A stretch of 64,000 nucleotides of DNA from positions 1 through 64,000 of the forward strand of contig NZ_JBAWJZ010000011.1 in NCBI RefSeq assembly GCF_043876835.1, in the 5' to 3' direction. The translations under genes and the position numbers were made by a program. The notes under the pieces were generated by a model. That model was not told the origin of the DNA and ran no database searches. It saw only the letters and a list, made by a program, of their open reading frames with translations. Position 1 is the stretch's first letter. Every line of letters starts with the position of its first letter. Source of the stretch: Yeosuana sp043876835 (GTDB lineage Bacteria; Bacteroidota; Bacteroidia; Flavobacteriales; Flavobacteriaceae). This document shows, one piece after another, positions 23,212 through 31,371 of the stretch.

Positions 23212-24429
23212 TTAAGTGTTTTTAACTTTTGCGTTTTTAAGTACTTTTTTTACGGCTTTAGCTAAAATAATGACTCCTTTTTCAATGCTTTCTTTTGGCA
23301 TATTTGAAAAAGAAAGTCGCAATCTATCATCCTTTTTACTGGCTGGATCAAAAGTTCTTCCAGTTACGAATACAACACCATTTTTAACACTTTCTTTGAA
23401 TATGTCTGTTGACTTAATATGAGATGGCAACTTAAGCCAGATGTAAAAACCACCTTTCGGCTCATTCCAAGTAACTTCTTTTGGCATATATTTTTCCAGA
23501 CTTTGTTGTAGTAAGTTTTTCCTTTCTAAATATTCATTTCTTAAGAATTTTAAATAGGATTCTAATTTATGTTGTGCTAAAAATTCATTGCCTAATATTT
23601 GCATGAAATTAGAAGTACAGGCATCCAAAGCTTGTTTTACGCTTTCTGCTTTTTCAAATATTTCTGGTGAAGAAAGCATATAACCTAATCTAAAACCAGG
23701 ACCAAGTATTTTTGAGAAGGAACCAGTATAAATAATTTCTACACCCTTAACTCCAAATGATTTCATGGATTTGGTTAGATATTTTTCATCTTCATTAAAA
23801 TACAAATCACTATAGGCATCATCTTCAAGTAAAATAATTCCTGTATCAGTTAATACATCTAAAAGTTCTTTTTTTCTTTCCAGTGTGTAAATAATTCCAG
23901 CTGGATTATGATAATTAGGTGTTACATATAAAAATTTAGGCTTTCTTTCTAAAGTGGCAATTTTATTTTTTAATGCTTTTATATCTATCCCATTATGGTC
24001 TATAGGGATACTTACTATTTTAGCTCCAAATGTTTCAAATACAGATAAAGCTCCAACAAAACATGGATTTTCAGTTAATATGATATCACCTTCATTAACA
24101 AACTCTTGTGTTATAATTGAAATAGCTTGTAATGAACCCGTAGTGATTAAAATTTTATTATCTTCAACAGGTAATTCTTTATTACTTAAATAATCTTTTA
24201 GTGATTGGATTAATGGCGGATAGCCAGAAGTTGGTCCATATTGGAAACACAGTCTTTTTATGTCTTCTGGAAGCGAATTATAAATATCATCAATTTGTTT
24301 TACAGGAAATAAATCATTATTTGGCATGCCACCTGCAAATGAAATCAAACTTTTTCCAGATGCTTGAGACATTAATAGTTTTATGTCTTCAGAATGCCTA
24401 GAATTAACTGCGTTTGAAAATGCATACAT
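23212..24429 (-). CDS. PLP-dependent aminotransferase (2-aminoadipate/aromatic type)
   Basis: A 405-residue fold-type I aminotransferase of the MocR/LysN-like group (2-aminoadipate or aromatic amino-acid transaminases). Visible features are ISFAGGMPNNDLFP, YGPTSGYPPLIQSLKDYL, TTGSLQAISIITQEF, YVTPNYHNPAGI, LLEDDAYSDLYF and the cofactor Lys in YTGSFSKILGPGFRLGYML; the C-terminal GGFYIWLKLP and RLRLSFSNM complete the fold. No DNA-binding domain is attached. Its position between iorAB and the ADP-forming synthetase suggests that it supplies the 2-oxo acid substrate. That link is inference. Confidence 0.9.
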   Translation of the reverse strand: MYAFSNAVNSRHSEDIKLLMSQASGKSLISFAGGMPNNDLFPVKQIDDIYNSLPEDIKRLCFQYGPTSGYPPLIQSLKDYLSNKELPVEDNKILITTGSLQAISIITQEFVNEGDIILTENPCFVGALSVFETFGAKIVSIPIDHNGIDIKALKNKIATLERKPKFLYVTPNYHNPAGIIYTLERKKELLDVLTDTGIILLEDDAYSDLYFNEDEKYLTKSMKSFGVKGVEIIYTGSFSKILGPGFRLGYMLSSPEIFEKAESVKQALDACTSNFMQILGNEFLAQHKLESYLKFLRNEYLERKNLLQQSLEKYMPKEVTWNEPKGGFYIWLKLPSHIKSTDIFKESVKNGVVFVTGRTFDPASKKDDRLRLSFSNMPKESIEKGVIILAKAVKKVLKNAKVKNT

Positions 24430-24552
24430 AATTCATGATGTTTATTAGTCTATTCAAAATAACAAAATTTTAATAAAATAGATTGTGATAAATGTCAGCT
24501 AAAATCCTATATTAAATTAGTTACTTTACGGTTATTAAAGCAATTTTTAGTT

Positions 24553-26610
24553 ATGCTTCACCCAAAATTAGTTCATCCAAAAAGTATTGTTGTAATAGGA
24601 GGTTCTGATAATATTCACAGCCCTGGAGGAAGAGTTTTAAAAAACTTGATTGAACATAAATTTAAAGGGAACCTATTTGTTGTTAATCCTAAGCAGGAAA
24701 TTGTACAAGGAGTTAAATCTTTTAACAATGTTCTGGAAGTTCCAAATGTAGATCTGGCAATTATTGCAATACCATCACAATTCATTTTAGAGCCTATAAG
24801 AATACTTACTGAACAAAAGAATACAAAAGGGTTTATTATTTTTTCTGCAGGTTTTAGTGAAAAGGATGATAATGGAGCAACGTTAGAAAAAGAAATAGTA
24901 AAATTGATTGATAGAGCAGGTGGAAGCTTATTAGGACCTAATAATATTGGTTTAATAAACAAATATTTTACTGGTGTTTTTACAACACCTATTCCTAAAT
25001 TAAGTGATTCTGGAGTTGATTTTATATCTGGCTCAGGCGCCACTGCCGTTTTTATTATAGAGTCAGCTGTAGGTATGGGGCTCAACTTTTCAAGCGTTTA
25101 TACGGTTGGGAACAGTTCCCAAATAGGAGTAGAGGAGATATTAGAATATTTGGATCTGTCTTTTGAAGAAGATAAAAGTTCAAAAGTAAAACTGCTTTAT
25201 ATAGAAAGCATTAAAAATCCACTTAAGTTTTTAAAGCATACCGCTTCATTAATAAGTAAAGGCTGTAAAATAGCCGCAATTAAAGCTGGAAGTACAGAAG
25301 CTGGCAATAAAGCAGCGTCATCCCATACAGGAGCTTTGGCCACTTCAGATGTTTTTATAGATGCCATATTTAAAAAAGTAGGAATCATACGTTGTTATGG
25401 CAGAAATGAACTTATTACAGTGGCAGGCATCTTATTACAAAAGGAATCTAAAGGAAAAAATATAGCTATCATCACACATGCCGGAGGTCCAGCTGTCATG
25501 CTTACGGATGTTTTATCTAAAAATGGTTTAAAAATACCTTCCTTAAAAGGTACTAAAAGCATTAGTTTATTAAAAGAATTATTTGATGGATCTTCTGTTG
25601 TTAATCCAATTGATTTTTTAGCTACTGGAACCGCTCAACAATTAGAAACCATTATTGACTATTGTGAATATAAATTTGATGAGATAGATGCAATGGTAGT
25701 CATTTTTGGAAGTCCTGGATTAAAACCAGTTAATGATGTGTATGAGGTTTTAAATAAAAAAATAAAGACTTCAAAAAAACCAATTTACGCCATATTGCCA
25801 TCAGTTATTAATGTTCATGATGAAATAAATGAGTTTATATCAAATGGAAATATTGCTTTTAATGATGAGGTTTTATTTGGAAAGGCTTTGGCTAAGGTGT
25901 TTAATCATAGCATAGTTAATGATACAGTTCAAGCTTTAGAATTTAAAGCATTAAAAAAAGTAAGAAAACTGATAGATGCTCTTCCAAATGGATACATGTC
26001 TTCAGAAACAGCTTTTAAATTATTGGATTGTGCAGGCGTCAAAATTGCTGCTCAAAAATATGCCAGAACTAAAATAGAGCTTAACAAAGTTTCAGAGACA
26101 ATAACATATCCGGTTGTATTAAAAGTTGAGGGACCTTTACATAAATCAGATGTTGGAGGCGTTATTTTGAATATTTCAAATGACAAAGAACTGCATGATA
26201 ATTTTGATAAATTAATGCAGATTGAAGGCGCTAAATCTGTGTTAATTCAATCTATGGTCAAGGGGATGGAACTATTCATTGGGGCTAAAAAGGAAAATAA
26301 TTATCCACATGTCATATTATGTGGGCTAGGAGGCATTTTTGTTGAAGTATTAAAAGATATAAGCGTTTCCATGGTGCCAATAACATATACAGATGCTTTA
26401 AAAATGATTTCAAGTTTAAAGGCATATCCCATATTAAAAGGAGTGAGAGGTCAACAAGGCATAAACCTTGAAAATTATGCAGACATCATTATAAAAATAT
26501 CTCAACTGCTTTGTATTGCTCCAGAAATTGCTGAGTTAGATATAAATCCTCTTTTAGCTTCTGAAAATGATATTATTGCTGTTGACGTTAGAATAAGAAT
26601 AGACAAGTAA
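24553..26610 (+). CDS. ADP-forming acyl-CoA synthetase (alpha-beta fusion)
   Basis: A 685-residue fusion of the alpha and beta subunits of ADP-forming acetate/acyl-CoA ligase. The alpha part begins with KSIVVIGGSDN (CoA-binding Rossmann) and carries the phosphorylated-His motif AASSHTGALATS at about residue 258. From about 500 an ATP-grasp domain follows with YPVVLKVEGPLHKSDVGG and ELDINPLLASEN. Enzymes of this type make ATP from acyl-CoA by substrate-level phosphorylation. They are known best from fermentative archaea, where they use aryl-acetyl-CoA made by IOR. The acyl specificity here is not known. Confidence 0.92.
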   Translation: MLHPKLVHPKSIVVIGGSDNIHSPGGRVLKNLIEHKFKGNLFVVNPKQEIVQGVKSFNNVLEVPNVDLAIIAIPSQFILEPIRILTEQKNTKGFIIFSAGFSEKDDNGATLEKEIVKLIDRAGGSLLGPNNIGLINKYFTGVFTTPIPKLSDSGVDFISGSGATAVFIIESAVGMGLNFSSVYTVGNSSQIGVEEILEYLDLSFEEDKSSKVKLLYIESIKNPLKFLKHTASLISKGCKIAAIKAGSTEAGNKAASSHTGALATSDVFIDAIFKKVGIIRCYGRNELITVAGILLQKESKGKNIAIITHAGGPAVMLTDVLSKNGLKIPSLKGTKSISLLKELFDGSSVVNPIDFLATGTAQQLETIIDYCEYKFDEIDAMVVIFGSPGLKPVNDVYEVLNKKIKTSKKPIYAILPSVINVHDEINEFISNGNIAFNDEVLFGKALAKVFNHSIVNDTVQALEFKALKKVRKLIDALPNGYMSSETAFKLLDCAGVKIAAQKYARTKIELNKVSETITYPVVLKVEGPLHKSDVGGVILNISNDKELHDNFDKLMQIEGAKSVLIQSMVKGMELFIGAKKENNYPHVILCGLGGIFVEVLKDISVSMVPITYTDALKMISSLKAYPILKGVRGQQGINLENYADIIIKISQLLCIAPEIAELDINPLLASENDIIAVDVRIRIDK

Positions 26611-26812
26611 TCTATTTATTTTTCAGCCAAGTTTCTAATTAAGCATAAAAAATTAAATTATTTTTTAAATGTTGCATTCTATTGACAAGAATTATTCAAA
26701 TATTTATATAATAACAAATTTCATCATTTTAGGCTTTTGTTAACAATAAAAAGCTATTTCATTGATTATTTTTATGTTTTAAAATATGCTATTAACTAAA
26801 TAAACTTAAAAC

Positions 26813-27661
26813 ATGAAAAAACTAGTATTATCAATTTTAGTACTTGCCGTATCTTTTGTTGGATATTCGCAAATAGAAACGCCTCAACCCAGTCCTACAA
26901 GCAAAATTGAGCAAAAGGTAGGATTAACAGATGTTACTTTAGAATACTCTAGACCAGATATGAGAGGACGCAAAATCTTTGGTGATTTGGTGCCTTATGG
27001 AAAAATTTGGAGAACTGGAGCTAATTCTAATACAAAAATTACTTTTAGTGATGATTTTACAGTCGGTGATCAAAGTTTAAAAGCAGGAACTTATGCTATT
27101 TACACTATTCCTGGAGAGACTTCATGGGAAGTTATTTTTTATAATGATGCCACTAATTGGGGTACTCCACAAAATTGGGATGATTCAAAAGTAGCAACAA
27201 AAGTATCGGCAGAAGTTTATAAATTGCCTATGAGTATAGAAACATTTACCATGACTTTTGATGATTTAAATAGTGGTGGTGCTACATTAGGAATACTTTG
27301 GGAAAACACCTATGTTGGTGTTGAATTTAAAGTTCCTACAGATGACAAAGTTTTAACCAGTATTAACGATGTTATGAATGGAACTCCAACAGCAAATGAT
27401 TATTATGCAGCTGCAGTTTATTATTCCCAAGAAAATAAAGATATTAAAACAGCTTTAAAATGGATGGAAAAAGCCATGTCTATGACAGAAAAACCAGCTT
27501 ACTGGCAATTAAGACAACAGTCTTTAATTTATGCAAAAGATGGTAATAAGGAAGCTGCTATACAAAGTGCTAAAAAATCATTAGCTGGTGCTGAAGAAGC
27601 TGGCAATGAAGATTATGTAAAATTGAATAAAGACTCTCTAAAAGAATGGGGAGCTATGTAA
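26813..27661 (+). CDS. DUF2911 domain protein, secreted
   Basis: A 282-residue protein with an N-terminal signal peptide (LVLSILVLAVSFVGYSQ) and the DUF2911 core: KVGLTDVTLEYSRPDMRGRKIFG, YGKIWRTGANSNTKITFS and KAGTYAIYTIP. The last 80 or so residues are helical with a tetratricopeptide-like look (KTALKWMEKAMSMTEKPAYW). It is probably periplasmic. A paralogue with a longer helical tail lies at 53628-54719. The function of DUF2911 is unknown. It is an isolated gene with a strong terminator. Confidence 0.9.
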   Translation: MKKLVLSILVLAVSFVGYSQIETPQPSPTSKIEQKVGLTDVTLEYSRPDMRGRKIFGDLVPYGKIWRTGANSNTKITFSDDFTVGDQSLKAGTYAIYTIPGETSWEVIFYNDATNWGTPQNWDDSKVATKVSAEVYKLPMSIETFTMTFDDLNSGGATLGILWENTYVGVEFKVPTDDKVLTSINDVMNGTPTANDYYAAAVYYSQENKDIKTALKWMEKAMSMTEKPAYWQLRQQSLIYAKDGNKEAAIQSAKKSLAGAEEAGNEDYVKLNKDSLKEWGAM

Positions 27662-27678
27662 TTTGAAAGTATAATTTT

Positions 27679-27710
27679 AAAAAAGCGCAACAAAATGTTG
27701 CGCTTTTTTT
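27679..27710 (+). terminator. Intrinsic terminator after the DUF2911 gene
   Basis: AAAAAAGCGCAACA (27679-27692) pairs perfectly with TGTTGCGCTTTTTT (27696-27709) across the loop AAA, with a T tract at the end. It lies 17 bases beyond the stop codon. The A/T symmetry makes it active in both directions in principle. Confidence 0.9.
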
Positions 27711-27818
27711 ATCTCTCATTACCAGAAACTAATCAACCTTTATGTTTTTAGTAATCAATCAAAAAGATTACTTTATGTAGTTCGTAATAACAACAATTAT
27801 CTTATTACAGAAAGTTTC

Positions 27819-28019
27819 CTAGTCTTCATTTTCTAAAATAAAAATATCTTCTACAGGAACATTAAATAGCTTTGATATTTTAAGAGCAAGAACGGTTGAT
27901 GGCACGTATTTGTTTTTTTCCATAGCATTTATGGTTTGCCTGCTAACACTTATTTTTTCGGCTAAATCTGCTTGTGTCATGTTATGTATGGCGCGTTGCA
28001 CTTTAATATTATTCGTCAT
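27819..28019 (-). CDS. Small XRE-family transcriptional regulator
   Basis: A 66-residue helix-turn-helix protein of the minimal XRE/Cro type. The HTH is clear: MTQADLAEKISVSRQTINAMEK, then STVLALKISKLFNVPVEDIF (each quoted in part). It overlaps the 3' end of the membrane-protein gene upstream by 11 bases, and the two are probably translated together. Such pairs are common in Bacteroidota and Firmicutes. The target is unknown; autoregulation is likely. Confidence 0.92.
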   Translation of the reverse strand: MTNNIKVQRAIHNMTQADLAEKISVSRQTINAMEKNKYVPSTVLALKISKLFNVPVEDIFILENED

Positions 28020-28479
28020 GACTATTAGATTTAAATTTTAAAAAGTTAAAGCGTACTACGAAAAAGATAAGTGGTGTGAACATATTATAGACTAATACAT
28101 CAAAGAAAGCCATATCATACACAAATATTATTGTGAAAAGTAAAATTAAATAGTTTAAAATAATGGCCCAGATTAAAGAGTCTTTTCTAAGTTTAAAAAT
28201 AAATTCATCTTCAATTTTTTCTTTTGAAAAACCAACTATTAGCCCACCTATAATGATTAAAATTGCTATAATTTCATCAAAAATTTCGTTGTCTATAATT
28301 TTAAAAAAATGATTTTCGCTATCAATAAATGATTCACTGTAAATAGATAGAACCTTTATTGAGGGCCCAGTTGATTCAAAATTATAGGCACTAATAATAA
28401 TACCTCCAATTAATCCGATAATGAATAAAACCCATCCAAAGGGCTTGTACTTGTTTGGTAATAAATAATTTGTTTTCAT
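28009..28479 (-). CDS. Small integral membrane protein paired with the XRE regulator
   Basis: A 156-residue protein with about four transmembrane helices (residues 12-30, 65-85, 103-120 and 125-145 approximately), among them FGWVLFIIGLIGGIIISAY and AIIAILIIIGGLIVGFS. No enzymatic motif. The start is divergent from nothing nearby; it is followed by the overlapping XRE gene. Membrane proteins of this arrangement may control or sense for the regulator, but this is inference. Family name not recognised. Confidence 0.75.
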   Translation of the reverse strand: MKTNYLLPNKYKPFGWVLFIIGLIGGIIISAYNFESTGPSIKVLSIYSESFIDSENHFFKIIDNEIFDEIIAILIIIGGLIVGFSKEKIEDEFIFKLRKDSLIWAIILNYLILLFTIIFVYDMAFFDVLVYNMFTPLIFFVVRFNFLKFKSNSHDE

Positions 28480-28573
28480 CTGTTCGATTTTTAAATTGAT
28501 TAATCAAAAGTAAAATAAACTTTACAAATAGACAAATAAAATTAACAAAAAGTAATAAATTCCAATCTATTTG

Positions 28574-29563
28574 TTATTGATAATCTAATTTTATTAATTC
28601 TCTTACAGCATCTAAAATTGAAATTAATTGGTTACTGAATTCAAATGACATGGTAGGACTTTCTGTTTTTCCTTGTTGGATAAGTTCATTAAAATGAATG
28701 ATTTCATAATTGTAACCAATAGTATTGTATCCAAAATCTTTTATATCTTCTTTGCCATCAAAAATTATTGAAACTGTTGTTGGCATATGAAACATGGTGT
28801 TGATTTTAATGGTTGCCTTTTCACAATAAAAAATGGCTTCAGTAGGTAAATTTTGAAGGAGAGAACTTTTTAAATAGGCCTTTGCATCATTTTTATAACT
28901 GAAAACCATATTGCACGTAGAATCTGCTCCGTTATCAAAAAATGTAGCATTAGCTTCAATATTTTTTGGTTTTCCTAAAGTTGATAAAGCCGCAAAAATA
29001 GGGTAGATGCCTATATCTAAAAGGCTTCCGCCACCTAATGATTTTCTAAAAAGCCTAGCGTCATTATTAAACTCCCTAAAAAAACCAAAATCAGCCTCTA
29101 GTTTTAAAATATCTCCATGAGTTTTGTTTTTCAATAATTGTAATACATATTGATAATGAGGAAGAAAATAGGTCCAAAGTGCTTCCATAAGCAATGTGTC
29201 GTTTGCTTTAGCACAGGCAATCATTTCTTCAACTTCAGTTGAATTCATGGCAAAAGGCTTTTCACACAAAACGGCAATCCCTTTTTTTAGGCATAGAAGA
29301 GTGTTTTCTTTATGTAATACATGAGGAGTAGCAATATAAACAGCATCAATATTTGGGTCTTCAGCTAAATCTTCATAGCTACTGTAAGCTTTAATTGCGT
29401 TGTATGAAGAAGCAAATTCATTAGCTTTTTCTTGCGAACGAGAAGCTACCGCATATAATTGGGCATCTTTAACAGTTAGTAAATCTTTGGCAAATTTATG
29501 AGCAATGCTTCCTAAACCAATTATTCCCCAACGTATGGTTTTATGTTGTGATTTTTTTGTCAT
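28574..29563 (-). CDS. Gfo/Idh/MocA family oxidoreductase
   Basis: A 329-residue NAD(P)-dependent sugar or alcohol dehydrogenase. The N-terminal Rossmann domain has IRWGIIGLGSIAHKFAKDLL, followed by VYIATPHVLHKENTLLCLKKG and the conserved CEKPFAMN containing the catalytic-site Lys. GGGSLLDIGIYPIF lies in the C-terminal domain. It is the last gene of the deacetylase-symporter operon and overlaps the symporter gene by 23 bases. The substrate is probably a sugar derivative taken up by the symporter. Confidence 0.93.
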   Translation of the reverse strand: MTKKSQHKTIRWGIIGLGSIAHKFAKDLLTVKDAQLYAVASRSQEKANEFASSYNAIKAYSSYEDLAEDPNIDAVYIATPHVLHKENTLLCLKKGIAVLCEKPFAMNSTEVEEMIACAKANDTLLMEALWTYFLPHYQYVLQLLKNKTHGDILKLEADFGFFREFNNDARLFRKSLGGGSLLDIGIYPIFAALSTLGKPKNIEANATFFDNGADSTCNMVFSYKNDAKAYLKSSLLQNLPTEAIFYCEKATIKINTMFHMPTTVSIIFDGKEDIKDFGYNTIGYNYEIIHFNELIQQGKTESPTMSFEFSNQLISILDAVRELIKLDYQ

Positions 29564-31256
29564 TTTTATAAAATAATTGAATTATGCATGAAATGGCAAT
29601 AACTATAATACAACCCACAAAATTTAACCATAAAAAAGGAAGATTAATTATTTCATGTTCATTTAATAAAAATAAGGAAATAACTATAATTTGAGTGATA
29701 ATAGCAGCCATAAAAACAGCATGACCTTTTACATATTTGAAGAAAAAAGCGATGAAGAAAATACCCAATACATTTCCATAAAAAATGGAGCCTATAATAT
29801 TTACTAATTGAATTAAATTTTCGGCAAGATTAGCAACACAAGCAACACAAATAGCAATAATTCCCCAAGCAAATGTGAACCATTTTGATGCTTTCACCAT
29901 TTGCTCTTCTGTTTTTTCCTTGGTATTTCTTTTGTATAAATCTATGGTGGTTGTTGACCCTAAAGCATTTAATTCACTCGATGTGCTAGACATAGCAGCA
30001 CTTAATATAACAGCTAACAGCAAGCCTATTAATCCACGAGGTAAGTTGTTTAAAATGAAATGAATAAAGACATAATCTTTATCATTACTTTCAACTTTGA
30101 TATTTTGTTTTTCTGCCACTTTATCTATTAGTAATTTGGCTTCATTTGAAATATTTTTACTAATATGATTTGCTTTAGAAATTGATTCAATTGTTGATTC
30201 TGAAGCTTCCGAATTAATGAAATTTTTAATCTCAATTTGTTTGCTTTCAAAATTATCTTTTTGTGCTTCTTGAAGTTTTATATAATCTGAAGCAAATTCA
30301 GAATTTAAAACCAGTTCTGTAGCTGTTGGATTAAAATTCAAAGGAGCTTCATTAAACTGATAGAATACAAACACCATAACACCAACCAATAAAATAAAGA
30401 ACTGCATGGGCACTTTTAGTAAACCATTGAAAAGTAACCCTAATTGCATTTCTTTTACTGATTTACCTGAAAGATAGCGTTGTACTTGACTTTGGTCGGT
30501 TCCGAAATATGATAGCATTAAAAAAGTCCCACCAATAATACCACTCCAAAATGTATAACGATTATTTAAATTAAAACTAAAATCAAGAATTTTCATTTTT
30601 CCACTGGCTCCTGCAATATCAAGTGCTTTAGTAAAAGTGATATCTTGAGGCAGTTTAGAAACAATTATGAAAAAAGCTACTAGCATTCCAACGAAAATGA
30701 CAATCATCTGATGCTTTTGTGTAACGTTTACGGCTCTTGTTCCGCCAGAAACTGTATATATAATCACCAAAAAACCAATAACAATATTAAGGGTTAGTAA
30801 GTCCCAGCCTAAAACAATTGACAAAATAATAGCTGGTGCAAAAATGGTTATTCCTGCTGAAAGCCCACGTTGAATTAAAAATAAAATTGCAGTTAAAGTT
30901 CTGGTTTTTAAATCGAATCTATTTTCTAAAAATTCGTAAGCAGTATAAACTTTAAGTCGATGATACAAAGGTATAAAGACCATACAAATAACAATCATGG
31001 CTATTGGCAAACCAAAATAAAATTGTACAAAACCCATTCCATCATTATAGGCTTGACCAGGTGTTGATAGAAAGGTAATAGCACTGGCTTGAGTAGCCAT
31101 AACTGATAACCCAATAGTCCACCATTTAGAAGTGTTTCCACCTTTTAAATAATCTTGAACGTTTTTACTGCCACGAGTTTGCCAAGTACCATAAATTACT
31201 ATTGCTAATAATGTAACGGCTAAAACAACCCAATCAATCCAGTTTAATATTTGCAT
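29541..31256 (-). CDS. Sodium:solute symporter (SSS family)
   Basis: A 571-residue transporter with about 13 transmembrane helices. The family core SVMATQASAITFLSTPGQAY lies near residue 55 and GGTRAVNVTQKHQMIVIFVG near residue 175; LLAVILSAAMSSTSSELNAL contains the conserved SSS motif of the C-terminal half. A hydrophilic stretch of about 90 residues (roughly 320-410) rich in Glu and Lys interrupts the membrane region and may form an external coiled domain. Sodium-coupled import of a sugar or related compound is expected. It lies 2 bases after a 36-residue membrane ORF and overlaps the oxidoreductase gene. Confidence 0.92.
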   Translation of the reverse strand: MQILNWIDWVVLAVTLLAIVIYGTWQTRGSKNVQDYLKGGNTSKWWTIGLSVMATQASAITFLSTPGQAYNDGMGFVQFYFGLPIAMIVICMVFIPLYHRLKVYTAYEFLENRFDLKTRTLTAILFLIQRGLSAGITIFAPAIILSIVLGWDLLTLNIVIGFLVIIYTVSGGTRAVNVTQKHQMIVIFVGMLVAFFIIVSKLPQDITFTKALDIAGASGKMKILDFSFNLNNRYTFWSGIIGGTFLMLSYFGTDQSQVQRYLSGKSVKEMQLGLLFNGLLKVPMQFFILLVGVMVFVFYQFNEAPLNFNPTATELVLNSEFASDYIKLQEAQKDNFESKQIEIKNFINSEASESTIESISKANHISKNISNEAKLLIDKVAEKQNIKVESNDKDYVFIHFILNNLPRGLIGLLLAVILSAAMSSTSSELNALGSTTTIDLYKRNTKEKTEEQMVKASKWFTFAWGIIAICVACVANLAENLIQLVNIIGSIFYGNVLGIFFIAFFFKYVKGHAVFMAAIITQIIVISLFLLNEHEIINLPFLWLNFVGCIIVIAISCIIQLFYKNDKKITT

Positions 31257-31258
31257 AA

Positions 31259-31369
31259 TTAAAAGGATTTCATGATTAAGTAAAATGCAATAATATAAAC
31301 AAGATTAGCTATTAAAATAATAGAATACAATTTAAGCCAAGGTTGTTTAGGTTGCTTTTCTTCTGTCAT
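31259..31369 (-). CDS. 36-residue single-span membrane protein of the symporter operon
   Basis: A short frame from ATG at 31369 to TAA at 31259-31261 codes 36 residues: a charged N-terminus (MTEEKQPKQP) followed by one predicted transmembrane helix (WLKLYSIILIANLVYIIAFY) and a short basic tail. It starts 2 bases after the deacetylase stop and ends 2 bases before the symporter start, which strongly suggests that it is translated. Small subunits of this size accompany other SSS transporters, so a regulatory or stabilising role is possible. Confidence 0.7.
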   Translation of the reverse strand: MTEEKQPKQPWLKLYSIILIANLVYIIAFYLIMKSF

Positions 31370-31371
31370 TA

